Part shown: piece after piece, positions 46,701 to 57,952 of the stretch
Layout of the letters: every line of letters begins with the position of its first letter
Numbering within the stretch: position 1 is the first letter of the stretch
NCBI GenBank assembly: GCA_029718625.1
Contig: CM056385.1
Location: 23,459,282 to 23,523,281, forward strand
Length of the DNA: 64,000 nt
Reading direction: 5' to 3'
DNA from: Synaphobranchus kaupii
Taxonomy: Eukaryota > Chordata > Actinopteri > Anguilliformes > Synaphobranchidae
The notes under the pieces: model-generated
Told to the model about the DNA's origin: nothing
The model's input: the letters and a program-made list of their open reading frames with translations, nothing else
Database searches by the model: none
Translations under genes and position numbers: made by a program

Positions 46701-48305
46701 GAACACACTGCCACCTCGTTTTTCACGTTGTGTATGAAATAATTGAATGGCTATTTCCATAGTTCATGCTCTCACTGTAGAATGTACGCTTGCAGTACAC
46801 GCAGTTTATGGAAATCAGGACCGCACCTTCTCGATAAAAAGCCCAAGGTTCATGCCAAGTGGGGTAGTGTCGAGCCAGCCAATCGGTGACTTACAGCAGC
46901 CACACAAAGCAGCTTTGCTCATTAAGTCTAATTCTCTTTAACATTCTCCATAAGATGGCCTGCGTGCGAGCAGCTCTCAGTCATTTTAAAGGCCAACCTC
47001 CCTCTTCTCTCTGTCTCAGGACTGTGAAGATTGTATCAGACTGGAACCCAGCTTTAGTATGTACCCAGCTAAGAGTACACCATATTTCATCTTACAGTCA
47101 TTTCAAATAATTTATTCCCACAGAACAGGCTTCGACATGCGGTCTCTCTCTCTCCCTATCTCTCTCTCGTTCTCTCTTCTTCTTTCTCTCTCTTTCTCTC
47201 GTCTTCTCTCTCTCTCTATCTCTCTCCACAGTAAAGGGCTACACTCGTAAGGCGGCAGCTCTGGAAGCCGTGAAGGACTTCACTAAAGCTATGGTCTTCT
47301 ACCAGAAAGCAATGGAAATCGACCCCAGATCCAAGGTGCAGTGTGAGACGCAGGCGCATGTCTGTATCTGGAGGCACATCTTCGATTTAGTTACTCTCTC
47401 TGCCGCCTGAGCGCCAAAAAGCAGTTTCTGAGCCTAAATGGCCTGCGGAAGTTTGACCGACTCTCCCTTGTGCAGGAGGCCGTGGAGGGACTGCAGCGCT
47501 GTTTGATCAACCAGGCGGCACGGAATGACAGCCCGGAGGAGGTCAAAAGAAGGGCCATGTCTGATCCAGAGGTGCAGCAAATAATGAGCGACCCAGCAAT
47601 GCAGCTTATTCTGGAGCAGATGCAGAAAGACCCTCAGGCACTCAACGAGTAAGAAAATACATGCCTATACGTATATATATATACAGTGCCCTCCGTAATG
47701 TTTGGGACAAAGACCTATCTTTTCTGTACTCCACAATTTTAGATTTGTAATCAAACTATTCACATGTGGTTAAAGTGCATATTCTCAGCTTTTATTATAC
47801 TCCCCCCCCCCACCATGTAGAAAATACAGCACTTTTTAAACATAGCCTCCCATGTCATGGCGCCATAACTTTTGGGACAAATGGCTTCACAGGTGTTTCC
47901 CCCCAATTCCAATAGAGATTAATTCAAATGCAGAGAGGTTCTAATATCACTTATAGGAATACCTGAAAATAAGATATCAAGAGCCTTTTGATGTCGTTGG
48001 GACCATTTGACATTCCATTTCAAATCCAATGTGCTGGAGTACAGAGCCAAAACAACAAAAAATGTGTCACGGGCCAAATACTTTTGGACGGCACTGTACA
48101 CACACAGTATATCTGCTATGTACTGTACATGATTTTAGCTGCAATTATGGTATTTTGTCCCTGTCCTGTCTATCTTAACAGACACTTGAAGAACCCAGTC
48201 ATTGCCCAGAAAATTCGGAAACTAATCGACGTGGGGACTGATATCCATCCGGTGAATACAGAAGGGGGGGGGGGGGGGGGTGGGCTACAGAGGAACAATA
48301 ATTAA
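38510..48305 (+). CDS. stip1: STIP1 (Hop), Hsp70-Hsp90 organising co-chaperone, 14 exons
   Basis: Cytosolic adaptor that holds Hsp70 and Hsp90 together so clients pass between them. Coding exons: 38510-38518, 41508-41717, 41807-41948, 42034-42175, 43322-43481, 43583-43709, 44287-44389, 45397-45517, 45604-45700, 46216-46340, 47020-47056, 47232-47335, 47476-47648, 48182-48255/48305. All junctions are GT-AG and in phase. TPR1 (about 4-118) keeps K8, N12, N43, K73 and R77; DP1 follows; TPR2A keeps K226, N230, N261, K298 and R302; TPR2B and DP2 ([20 protein letters not shown]) complete the family order. Expected length is about 540 residues against 543 in human. Oddity: near 48234-48237 there is one extra base. 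The frame as written misses the conserved VGLIxIR ending and its TGA at 48253-48255 and runs through a poly-G tract to a stop at 48303-48305. Confidence 0.95.
40169..40191. repeat. Poly-G tract in stip1 intron 1
   Basis: About 23 G. Confidence 0.9.
40648..40677. repeat. (AGT)n trinucleotide repeat in stip1 intron 1
   Basis: About 9-10 AGT units. The rest of this 3-kb intron is AT-rich with many short GCTAGC/AACGTTAGC motifs (38740-38960) and no recognised gene. Confidence 0.9.
42375..42772 (-). mobile_element. Possible solo LTR in stip1 intron 4
   Basis: Read on the minus strand it begins TGTAGCAGTTGAGG, contains a TATTTAA box (about 42540), then AATAAACTTTT (about 42440) and ends GGATTACA. 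A promoter-like box before a poly-A signal within 400 bp, with TGTA...TACA ends, is LTR-like. I see no target duplication, so limits and identity are tentative. Confidence 0.35.
43264..43312. repeat. (CT)n microsatellite abutting stip1 exon 5
   Basis: About 24 CT units end ten bases before the exon 5 acceptor (43320-43321) and so form its pyrimidine tract. Confidence 0.95.
43751..43795. repeat. (CA)n microsatellite in stip1 intron 6
   Basis: About 22 CA units, 41 bases after the exon 6 donor. Confidence 0.95.
43983..44005 (+). mobile_element. Terminal fragment of a Sleeping Beauty-like Tc1 element
   Basis: CAGTTGAAGTCGGAAGTT preceded by TA is the outer end of the terminal repeat of the salmonid/cyprinid Tc1 group to which Sleeping Beauty belongs. 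Similarity stops almost at once, so only the tip is kept. Confidence 0.6.
47148..47229. repeat. CT-rich tract upstream of stip1 exon 12
   Basis: A long imperfect TCTCTC tract runs into the acceptor at 47230-47231 and forms its pyrimidine tract. Confidence 0.85.
47684..48096. mobile_element. Tc1/mariner-type MITE in stip1 intron 13
   Basis: The ends CAGTGCCCTCCGTAATG and, at the right, TTTGGACGGCACTG form short inverted repeats with TA on both sides (47682-47683 and 48097-48098). The inside (TTTGGGACAAA boxes at about 47700 and 47870) belongs to a family very common in fish. No coding capacity. It ends 85 bases before the last stip1 exon. Confidence 0.8.
48264..48281. repeat. Poly-G tract after stip1 stop
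   Basis: About 18 G starting nine bases after the conserved TGA. In the shifted frame it would be translated as Gly. Confidence 0.9.
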
Positions 48306-48525
48306 TCCCCCCATCCCATTACCCACCTTTGTCAGTTTCAACCAAATCCTAATTTGTTTCAATTAATCAGTGGTCAGTTGCAGAAGTACTCTTTCACCAT
48401 TAGATTTTCACCAATTTTGTTTTATTTTATTTTATTTTATTTTTTTGCCTTAAGATACAAGTCCAAGGGGTCATTTAAGTAATTCAACATTTCATGCAAA
48501 TTTTAATTGTCACCCTTTAAGTCCT

Positions 48526-50397
48526 GGGGCCCTATCTTACACCCAGCGCTAAACGGTAACCCAAACGCAAGTGTCTTTGCTAGTTTCAGACCGACGCCGT
48601 GCTCATTTTATCGGCCAGCGCTCACGTCGTTTAAATACCAAGTGAACTTATGAACATATCATGTGAACTGGGCGGTTTGGTCTTACGATGAGGTGTGGCC
48701 AGGATAATTTTTGGCGTATTGTTATCTTGAGGCAGCAAAAAGCGTTTGCACTAAAACCACCACAAACCTGGTCTTAAGTCATGTCGCAGTTGTTTCAATG
48801 TTATTTTAACGGCGCAATATAAGTGCACAGTCCGCATACACCCTCCTGTCTGTTACACACAGATGTGCACACAAGCGTGGATAAAAATATCAAGATTGCA
48901 TTGTGAAATAGGGATTAATATTTTTCCCAAAAAGGAAACATTTTCTCTCGCGGAATAGACACACATTGTTCCTGGAATCCCGGGAAAGTGGGCTTGTTTT
49001 AAAGCATTAAGCGACCAGTAAAAACACGTTGGTCATATTTCCATAAGCAGAGCATTATAAAATAAGGGAAAATATGCGTAAACCTATGGGTTCCCAGCCT
49101 GACAGCTTTAGTGTTTTTAGTGTCATCATTAAGGCAAAATAACACTATAATGTTATTAATAAATATTAGAATGCACGTAATATGAACTTGGATGAAGCTT
49201 GAATTTTGCTAGGCGAATTGCATTGCCTGTGATCTGACTTCTGTGAGAACAGCCTCATGGAATTGATGTTTGAGAATGCTGAGGTGCCGCATATATTTTC
49301 TAAAATATCAGCAGTGGTGTAAGTTAATGGAAAATATTTTCCTTACTTCTGGGAAACGGGAAATGTTCGGGAATTACCGGGAACACCATGCTGGTGTTAA
49401 ACCCAAATATTTAAGATCCATACTTATTATTATTCCGCCACTTTTTGAGAACCTATCTCCTCCTGCACCATTCACACCATCGACACCATTCATACCTGAT
49501 ATTATACCTTTATACACCCTCCAGGTTGCTATGACTTTTTACCTTTACACTTTTTCAGACAATTTACCTTTTATCGCCAAAAAAATGAATGGGAGTCAAT
49601 GGGCACACTTTTTAAACCGATGCAATTGAATTTGGATGCTGTAACATATTACACTGCTTATGACATCACAATGCTTTCCTATACAACACGGTTATGACCC
49701 AACAATACTATCCAAGATGATTTTACCTTTTTGTGTTTTCATCACAATTCATTACTTCTTTGTATCACTTACAGGTTCTTTAGACTACTTACCACAGAAT
49801 ACATCACCATATTTTAACACTTTCACCTTCTTTAGATCCCTTTATACCGCATTACCACTTCATACCATTTCCACCTTTTATTTACCACCTCACACTATAC
49901 CATATATTATCATGTTTCTATACCATTTCAGCAATTGATACCACTGCGAAGCAACCACACCTACAATTTCTTTAGGAATTGTTAATCTAGTTGTGTATAT
50001 GAAAACACGTCATGATGGTTAGTCCGAGTAATATTGATCCTAATATTGATCCATATATTCCTTGCTCGCACACTTTAACCTTGCACGAGCAGGTTTCCCC
50101 AGCTGTAAATCGCTCTTTTTGCAGTCATATTAAATCCGCCATTACATTAGCAATCCGCCAAGGTGCAAATGCAGGTAGCTTTTAAAGGAATCAGAGATAA
50201 CACTCTGATTGGTTTATTGCATGTTACACCCAAGACACCTATAATTAATGAAGAAGTTCAGCCCATTTGCACCTTGCGCCTTAATTTGCGCTCAAAATAT
50301 CAGCCCTCTAACTCGCGAAAGTGGAGTTGGACATGCCCTAAATGCACTTGCACCATGCGTTTTAGACAATGCGCTAAGGTCGTCAAGATAGAGCCCC
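48526..50397. mobile_element. Non-autonomous TIR transposon, Harbinger/hAT-like
   Basis: Left end GGGGCCCTATCTTACACCC and right end, inverted, GGGGCTCTATCTTGACGACC form the terminal repeats. The subterminal parts are rich in GCGC, CCAGCGC and GCGCTAA boxes, a style frequent in fish. AAGTC occurs just outside both ends (48519-48523 and 50398-50402) and may be part of a target duplication. The middle (about 49380-49990) is AT-rich with CACCATT-type degenerate repeats and could be a second insertion. Open frames of 119 and 92 codons there have no domain. Confidence 0.6.
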
Positions 50398-50495
50398 AAG
50401 TCTCACTAAACCACACATGCCTATAGCAGTTTATGTACAAACTGAGCACGTTTACATTTACATTTTACAATATTGTAAAACAGTAATTCAGGCAT

Positions 50496-50815
50496 TGTAA
50501 CGACAGATTGGTCAAAGCCACAACTCAGTGGAGACATGCAATGAATTATTTAAAGTGGTATATCATTTTATTAACAAAGTAATGGAAATACTTACAACAA
50601 AACACTTAGGATAAGTAAAAGTAAGCCAATTGGCATTGGAAGTGTGAGCCAAATATTTAACAAAACACCCGGTCCGAGAAGAGAGGAGAGGAGTAAGCCT
50701 TTTATAGAGCCCCGGAAAGGTGCTTCCACTTAGCGGGCCACGCCCGCTAGGGCCTTCTGTTGGCCAGCACATCACCTGAGAGGCAGGCCAGCGGAAGCAG
50801 CAGGAGAACGTAACA
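50496..50815 (-). mobile_element. Probable solo LTR
   Basis: On the minus strand it starts TGTTACGTTCTCC, has CTATAAAAGG (about 50700-50710) as a TATA box, AATAAAATG (about 50570) as a poly-A signal and ends CTGTCGTTACA. The TGTTACG...CGTTACA ends and the order of signals fit a retroelement LTR of 320 bp. No clear target duplication was seen. Confidence 0.55.
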
Positions 50816-50890
50816 GTTGTCCCTTCGTAAAACATTGTTTATTGTGACATAATAGGTTGAATCTATATAGGTACGAAATGATGACACGAT

Positions 50891-51076
50891 ACACTGTAAA
50901 AAATATTTAATACTCAAAGTCATCTTGTGGCATTGAGTCAGCTAGATTGTCTAAATATAAAGTTTCAGTTTATTCAGCTTATATATTTATATATATATAT
51001 ATATTTAGACAACTTAGTCTGAGTAAAAGCAACAAGATGAGTTGACTTAAGTTAAGTTGTAATTTTTTTACAGGGT
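50891..51076. mobile_element. MITE with CACTGTAAAAAA ends
   Basis: The left (CACTGTAAAAAATATTTAA) and right (TTTTTTTACAGGGT) ends are inverted. Inside, CATCTTGT, TTGAGTCA and TTGTCTAAATAT boxes recur in inverted order around an AT-rich centre. It resembles short fish hAT-like MITEs. Confidence 0.55.
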
Positions 51077-51890
51077 AGAAACTGTCAGTAGCTCTCTAGA
51101 CACATCTAACTAAAGGTTCCAAGCCATCCACTACCTACTTCATAGCTACGTGCGGACAACAAATAACGTATAGCAAAGAATATAACATTTCTGGAATTAA
51201 TTTTGCATGGATGTACAGAGGAAGCATTCACTCCTAATTCTGACTTGAAATCAGGCTTTAATTTATGCATTAACTGCTGGAAAGTAATAACATGGATATA
51301 CTAAAAATACCATTTTGTGTTTAGATCATGAAGCTACCTCCATCAAAACAATGTAATGCATAGAATTAACATAAGTATCTAGCCAGTGCTATTTGAGCTT
51401 TTGAAAATTATGTTTATTATATTCAAAGCTGGCCATTATTAAAATTCTATCAGCTCAGCGTTTTACATTGCTAATGATTATTGCATTTTTATTATTTAAA
51501 ATATTTATTTTTTAAAACTATGATGAACTTTGCAGCACGTCATACAAACAAAAATATGAAAAACATGAGGAGTCGCCTCTAAAGTCAAAATTTGAAAAAA
51601 AATGTATAAGGTCTGCTCTCCTATTTAAAAAAACATGAAACTGAAAATATTGTGTTTAACACAGTGTCAATGTAGTACTTGTATCACCCTTGTGCGTGAA
51701 CCCACAATAACTGTTGTGTTGCATTTAAACTTAAACCTAGGGGGCTTAGGTTATACACTTCTGTCAACATTGCATTTAACCTGAGTGAAGGAGTCAAGAT
51801 ACCTCATTGATTTTATATGGTAAAAAAAAATCAATATCTTTAAGCCAATGACATAACTGAAGCAGGGTAAAGCATTACATTATTGCCTTC
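51077..51890. other. Gene-free stretch
   Basis: AT-rich; nothing recognised. Confidence 0.4.
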
Positions 51891-51899
51891 ATGCTGTCC

Positions 51900-52500
51900 A
51901 TTTACTGCCTAAGAGACACCCTCATAGGTGAGAAAGATTTGTGCAAGAGAAGCCTTTTTTGGAGCAGTAGCCACCATGTATATATACATATATATGGCCA
52001 AACGTATGTGGTCTGGGGCTGTTTTTCATGGTTCAGGCGAGACTCTTTAGTTCCAGAAGGTAAATCAGTACAGCATACAATGACATTCTACGAAGGACAG
52101 ATCTGTGCTTCCAACTTTGTGACAACAGTTTGGGGAAGGCCCTTTCCGGATTCAGAATGACAATGCCCCGTGCACAAATAGAGGTCCATACAGAAATAGT
52201 TTGTTGAGATTGGTATGGAAAAACTTGACTGGCCTGCACAGAGCCCTGACCTCAACCCCATCAAACACCATTTGGATCAATTGGAAAGCCGACTGCTAGC
52301 CAAGCCTAATAGCCCCACATCAGTGCCCGACCTAACTAATGCTCTTCTGACTGAATGGAAACAAATCCACACAGCAATGTTCCAGCATCTAGTAGAAAGC
52401 CTTCCCAGGAGAGTGGAGGCTGTTATAGCAGCAAATGGAGACAAACATTCCAACCATGATTTTGGAATGAGATGTTGGATGATGTTTCTGCCACTGGTAT
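51900..52500 (+). mobile_element. Tc1-like transposase remnant (C-terminal part)
   Basis: Broken + frames follow a Tc1 transposase: MTFYEGQICASNFVTTVWG (52080-52135), FRIQNDNAP around the second Asp (52149-52170) and, in one frame at 52215-52450, LDWPAQSPDLNPIKHHL through SLPRRVEAVIAANGD. The third catalytic acidic residue of the NPIE motif is Lys here. Frame changes and the lost residue make it inactive. Confidence 0.8.
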
Positions 52501-52509
52501 AATCTTACA

Positions 52510-55500
52510 GGAACCGGTGATTCTCAGATGTTCTTGTTTTCTTAAGGAGTAGTTACAAGTTGTGTGTTTTTTGAATTTCTTAAATAATTTTTAAGGTCAC
52601 ACAGAGCTGTCAGGTTTTCTTTGTTTGGTTTATATCTGATAGTGTTATACTGTGCTCACCAAAGATTAAACATTCAATGTGACTAGGACAGTAAATGTTA
52701 AAGCTGGTGTTTTATATATATATGCTGTATATATATTCTTTATAATTTAATTGTTGCTCAGTTAAATGCATTGGTAGCAGATGTGGTGTATAATTTAATG
52801 TGGCTTAGGACCACATATATGGCTGAAATAATGTCAGTAGCTACACTGTATTGCTCCTGCTTTATATTGTAATTTCTCTACAGGTACACTGAGGTCCAAA
52901 ATAATGTTTCAGGACTTAACATAATTTACAAACAAAGCAAAAAAAATATTGAAGTGAAAAAAGTGCCCCTCTTTTTCTGGGTTTCAGTGTAAGTTAAGGC
53001 AGATCAGGAAAAACGTGACCGTACAGTGCATTTCACATGCCAACCATTTAAGACTAAAACAGTTGCCAATTTAGTGTAAATAGTGGCCCAGTAATTCACA
53101 TACATCAAATAATCTTCCTAAAATCTCATAAAACATTTTTTCACGCTGTTTTTCAAGTGAGTTACTTAAAGTGAAAGGAACTGTAAGGTGTACAGTTCAG
53201 TTACACTCCTACTGGGTACCCATTAAGCCCAGCCTGGACTTTTCACATATTTCAGTTTTATTTTCATAAAATTATTATTTTTTTGTCGTTCTACAGCTTT
53301 ATGAAATTTCAGTTCAGTAAGCATGCATGTACTTGCGTCAGGATAGTCTTTTCAGCTGATGAGAACAAGGTCATTCGGTCTGAGTTGGGGATGGAGGGGT
53401 GACAAAAATAACTGTCCATGACATCCTCCTTTTCTGAGAGTCAGACATTTCTACTCTGACTCTCAGAAAATAACTTGTTAAAAAATGTGAACAGCACTGA
53501 TATGGGAAGTTTAAATGTAGTAAAAGGCAAATTATATGTGAATAGGATGAAGTTGATGTGACTTCAGGAATGCCCCTAGCAATGAGACAAAGAGGCAACG
53601 TTGACTAATGGGGAAAATTAGATTTAGATAAAAGTCTTTTAGAAAGTGCTGCATTATTGGCCTTTCGCAAGAAAAATGTTATTGAGCTTTTAGAGACGTG
53701 GATCAGTTATCCTAAGAAATGGGTCCAATTTCAATATCCTGTTCATCATTACCCCCATTACATTCCCATGTAAGTTAGGGACTGTGTATTTATCATTACA
53801 TTTACATTTCAAGAATTACAGATGCTATCATACAGAGTAACTTTTTTTATCCAAAGTTTATTTAGTAGATATTATTTTTTTAATATCGCCTAATTTTTTT
53901 ATGTCACCTACAGCATATCCTACAGTGAAAGGCAGTAAGACAAAACAAATTAGGCGTCAAGTTAAATGCTTCATTTAACTAGAATTTTATAATTACACAC
54001 TACACCTCTGTTGAGATGCAGCAATGATACATTGTGTTTAGTTTGGTACTGCCACAACTTTAGTGTTTCACTGTTAGTGAATGTTTATTGTTTAAAGTTG
54101 CAAAAGTTGTCATCTCAGCAAGCTAAAACCTCAACTAGCTCCCTAGAAACAGTATTTGGCTACCTAGTTTGCTACATTGCATCTTATTACTTCTGGTATC
54201 AAAGTTACACAGTACCTAACTTTGAAACTACTAGTCACACACCAGGCAGCATCGGTTATGATTGGTAATCCTTAATATTAACTTAGCTAAGGTTGCTAAG
54301 GTTGTCATTCACAGGACATCAACTAGTAAATGTTATGTGCCCTAGTTAATACCTCGCTCTGTAGCTTGACATGGTCTCCCACAAAAATACACATTTTGTT
54401 GTTTTATTGTATTTATATTTCAGCTGACAACGCAACAGCTTTTCACTATGTCTATTTCCCAGTATAAACTCAACAATAAAATAGTGTGCTTTTGCCCCAT
54501 TTGTCCCTGTTGCTGAGGGTCTTGGAGCTCAGTTAAATGGTACCATCAGAACCATGACTGCCTGTGTCCTGTTATGAACCAGCTCAGCCAAATTCATGTT
54601 AACATATGTATGTATTCATACAGGCTCACATGTGAATGTGTTTTTATACACAGGACACGTTATTTGAAAGAAAAAAAAGAACATTCATCCCTGCTCCTTG
54701 TTTTCCCTGTATTACAGTAGGTGTATGTTTTCATATGTTTTCATATTCACCAATTCAAAAGATTATTTTTTGTAACATTGTACATATCTTGTTTTGGTTA
54801 TTGATATTGTTATTGACATTATTATGTCTGATCTGTAATTTGTAATATATTTTTTATCCTAAAACACTCCTGCACTTAATAGTTGTAACAAGGGCAGTAT
54901 TGGATATGGTGCAATCTTCCTGGTGTGTGTGGGAGTGGACACACCTACAGTCATGTAGCTGCAGATGTAGCTCAGGTCAAATATTTGATGCATGGGCCAC
55001 TTCCCTTACATTAGGATACACGGCCATGCTGGGAAGAATGTGCAGTTACTCAAGAGATTCAATTATGTATCCATTAGTGTAGACATGGTCCGCACACTGT
55101 GGTATTATGGTTTTACAAATCAATCACAATGGTATAGAAATGACAATTTAACTGGATTATGTTATACAGACAAATGATGGAATGAATACATACTGTATTT
55201 AGGACCCAAAATTCAGTTTGGTTATCTGGTTATTTAGAGTTATTTAGTTTTGCACTTAAATTGAAGTTGGCAATTGAACAAGAAGTTGCTCCACTCATGT
55301 AAGTGATAGTAAACTGAACCTGTGTCCCATAGTATGTAGAGCGATGTCATAGACATTTTCTGATTGGGCTCAGACAGTCCACTGGCTTTCAGAGCACTAT
55401 GTATTGTGATAGACGGCTGATCTTATAGTTATTTTCGGCCACAGTTTCTCCCAGCACCTTCGCCCGGATTGTACACCTGCTATAGATGTCTGGCTAATGC

Positions 55501-55785
55501 ATGATGACACTTTGAAAACCTGAAGGTAGCTGAGCACCTTTATGAAATGCCTGCCTTATTCCAAAGAAAGAAGGTTAAGTTGTGGTCCTTTGATTGATTG
55601 ATGTGTTTATGAAACGTGTCTGTAAAAACTGCAATAAATTAAAACGAATGTTCAGTAAGTGGCGTGGTTATGGCGTTTCATTTACAACTGAATTGAATGT
55701 AACTCCTTCTGTGTATAGGTTGGGGTTGTTTGAAAATGAGACACTATAATAGCAGCATGTTTCAAATTGTCAGTACAGTGCTTTA
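52510..55785. other. Gene-free stretch
   Basis: AT-rich with one perfect 16-bp inverted repeat at 53430-53470. No gene, RNA or clear transposon was recognised. Confidence 0.4.
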
Positions 55786-55937
55786 ACTAGTAGTGTAGTG
55801 GAGGGTATACGCAGTATACCCACTTATTTCTTAGTGGGCATAGAGTATACTCACTTCTAGTCATCGATTTTCTAAATTAGAGTATACCCACTTATCTAGA
55901 GTACACCCACTTCTCCAGGCACTACTACACCGCTGGG
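55786..55937. repeat. Short inverted-repeat element
   Basis: AGTAGTGTAGTGG at the left faces an inverted CACTACTACACCGCT at the right. Between them GTATACCCACTT recurs three or four times. It looks like a MITE-type fish repeat; limits are approximate. Confidence 0.4.
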
Positions 55938-57047
55938 TTTAACCCTGTGAAATTTAACCTCATTCTGCGTACCGCTACCCCTTTCAGAACCATGGACAGT
56001 ACCACATTTTACGGGGCTACATAAACGACTGAAACAAATACAATTATATTGCTCCATATAGCTTTAGTAAAATCCTTGACCTACAGTTTAAACACATTAC
56101 ATGCACTTTTAGCCTTACACGCATCTACAATGACTCGACACAGATTTAGATTACATAACGTTAGCTACTTAGCTAGATAATAAACCTTGTGTGGGAACAC
56201 CTGGGTGGGAGCGGTTACTCTCCTGAGCGGAGAATAAGGTGAAATAAACTGATCTGCTCAGGTGTAAGAGGTTTTTGACACAGCCACACGATCAAAGATA
56301 AAAAACTGACACTAAAATCCATTACACAGCATAGCATAGGTTCGGGAGAAGGGGCTACTATTATTTCTAACGGCTGGAAATACAACACCACTGGTAGATA
56401 CTTTAAGGCCTTTTTTTAAAAACAGGATTTCACCCACACAATTGCAACTCCACTGCAATCCAAAATTACACACGAGTGTAGATAGGAATACTTACAAGGT
56501 GAACATCGATGACCTATAGGCTCCACTGTCGTGATTATATGATGCAAAATATAAGCGTCAGTGCATTTAAACAGTGTATATATTTTTAAATCATGAAGCA
56601 AATCGTGCTACAGAATATAAGAGTAACTCGTATTTGATTCAAAGAAACAATATGCTACAGCGTCTATTATAACAAACAGTGAATAACAAGCAAATCAAAA
56701 CTTTATAAAAAATAAAACCCATGATCAAATGGAAATGTGATTTCATGGGACACTTACGGCACGAGTTGGCTTAGTGCTAGTAAGCATAGTTATGATTAAT
56801 TCAGTACTGACTAACATCTGTAACTCCCGGCAGAAACCGAGATATCTAGTGAAACAGTTCGTAATAACCCGCCATATGTTCCTTCACCGTCTCCAAATAT
56901 GCTAAACAGAGTCACAGGGTTCTCTACCTGAAACTGTCCCTTTTTGTGGCTCACTGTTTACTACTTGAAGAACTATAAAGTTATTCCACACCCAGTATTC
57001 CTTGGGTCTAGTAACTGTTATTTTACCTTCCTTTCAATGCAAAACAT

Positions 57048-57119
57048 GTCTCCGCTCGGTTTCAAACAGAGGACATTTTGCGTGTTCGACAAGCGTGATA
57101 ATCACTACACTACAGAAAC
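57048..57119 (-). tRNA. tRNA-Val(AAC)-like gene, degenerate
   Basis: On the minus strand it starts GTTTCTGTAGTGTAGTG, the standard tRNA-Val 5' half, has AAC at the anticodon and the right length (72 nt). All seven acceptor pairs form, two as G-U. The anticodon stem has a C-A mismatch, the T stem has one mismatch, and the B box reads TTTGAAA in place of TTCGAAA. TTTT follows at once as a pol III terminator. It is probably a pseudogene. Confidence 0.5.
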
Positions 57120-57244
57120 TACACGACACACATTGTATCTTACATTAACATGTTCAGAAAGAACTGCTTAAATCATGTAATATTGCATGGGTTTCATAAA
57201 CCTAGCATGGAAAACAATTAAGACAAAAGAAGCAAAAGCCAATG

Positions 57245-57317
57245 GTTTCCGTAGTGTAGTGGTTGTCACGTTTGCCTCACACGCGAAAGGTCCCCATTTC
57301 GAAACTGGGCAGGAATA
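57245..57317 (+). tRNA. tRNA-Val(CAC)-like gene, slightly degenerate
   Basis: GTTTCCGTAGTGTAGTGG, the anticodon loop CTCACAC and GCGAAAGGTCCCC match vertebrate tRNA-Val(CAC). The B box TTTCGAAAC is intact. Defects: one mismatch in the T stem and a C-A plus wobble pairs in the acceptor stem. TTTTT follows at 57322-57326. It may be a recent pseudogene or a weak gene. Confidence 0.6.
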
Positions 57318-57529
57318 AGGTTTTTGGCATTATACCAAAGACGATTAGGCATTGATGGATCACATAATTCTGTAAAAAACAATCATATGTATGCAGTGGA
57401 GGTTCTACGCTGGGGCAGGGAGTGGCTGTTGCCCCCCACCCCCATGAAAATGGTTTGCCCCGTTTGTATTATTAGGCCTATTTTCTAATTATTTAGCATA
57501 ATGCATCGCCGGTCATTTCCACGGGAGAC

Positions 57530-57553
57530 GCCCCCCCCCCCCCCCCCCCCCCC
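57530..57553. repeat. Poly-C tract
   Basis: About 23 C. The surrounding 57320-57947 has no recognised gene. Confidence 0.9.
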
Positions 57554-57952
57554 AATATCCGATAAATATCCCCCCCCAATGTTCCATCGACAGAAATGCA
57601 TAAAAGCGCCTGTATTATAGCCCATGTACGAGGTTGTATACGGTAATCAGTGGGCGGTCAACAATGGTGCTCCATTTAGCTACATTATTGGGGCGATAGA
57701 TTGATAAATAAACTACAATGTAGCAAAGCAGTGTATAATTTCAGGCGGCACCCAATTATTTAGACTGTGTAGTAAGAGTGGAAATGCGGGGCTTAGGTTC
57801 CGCCCGAAGCAAAAACTCCATTCACTTTTTACAATGGCTGTGTCGGACTTGCCTGTGTCCTGTGTAATAGCATAGGACTACTGTATACTGCTTACGATAC
57901 TGCATACTGTTTAGTGACATAAAAATATCCTCCATACTATTATCAGCGAAAC

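Noticed and set aside
41508..48255. stip1 as a processed pseudogene
   Set aside because: It has 13 introns with good GT-AG sites, all in phase, and conserved clamp residues; only the last codons are disturbed.
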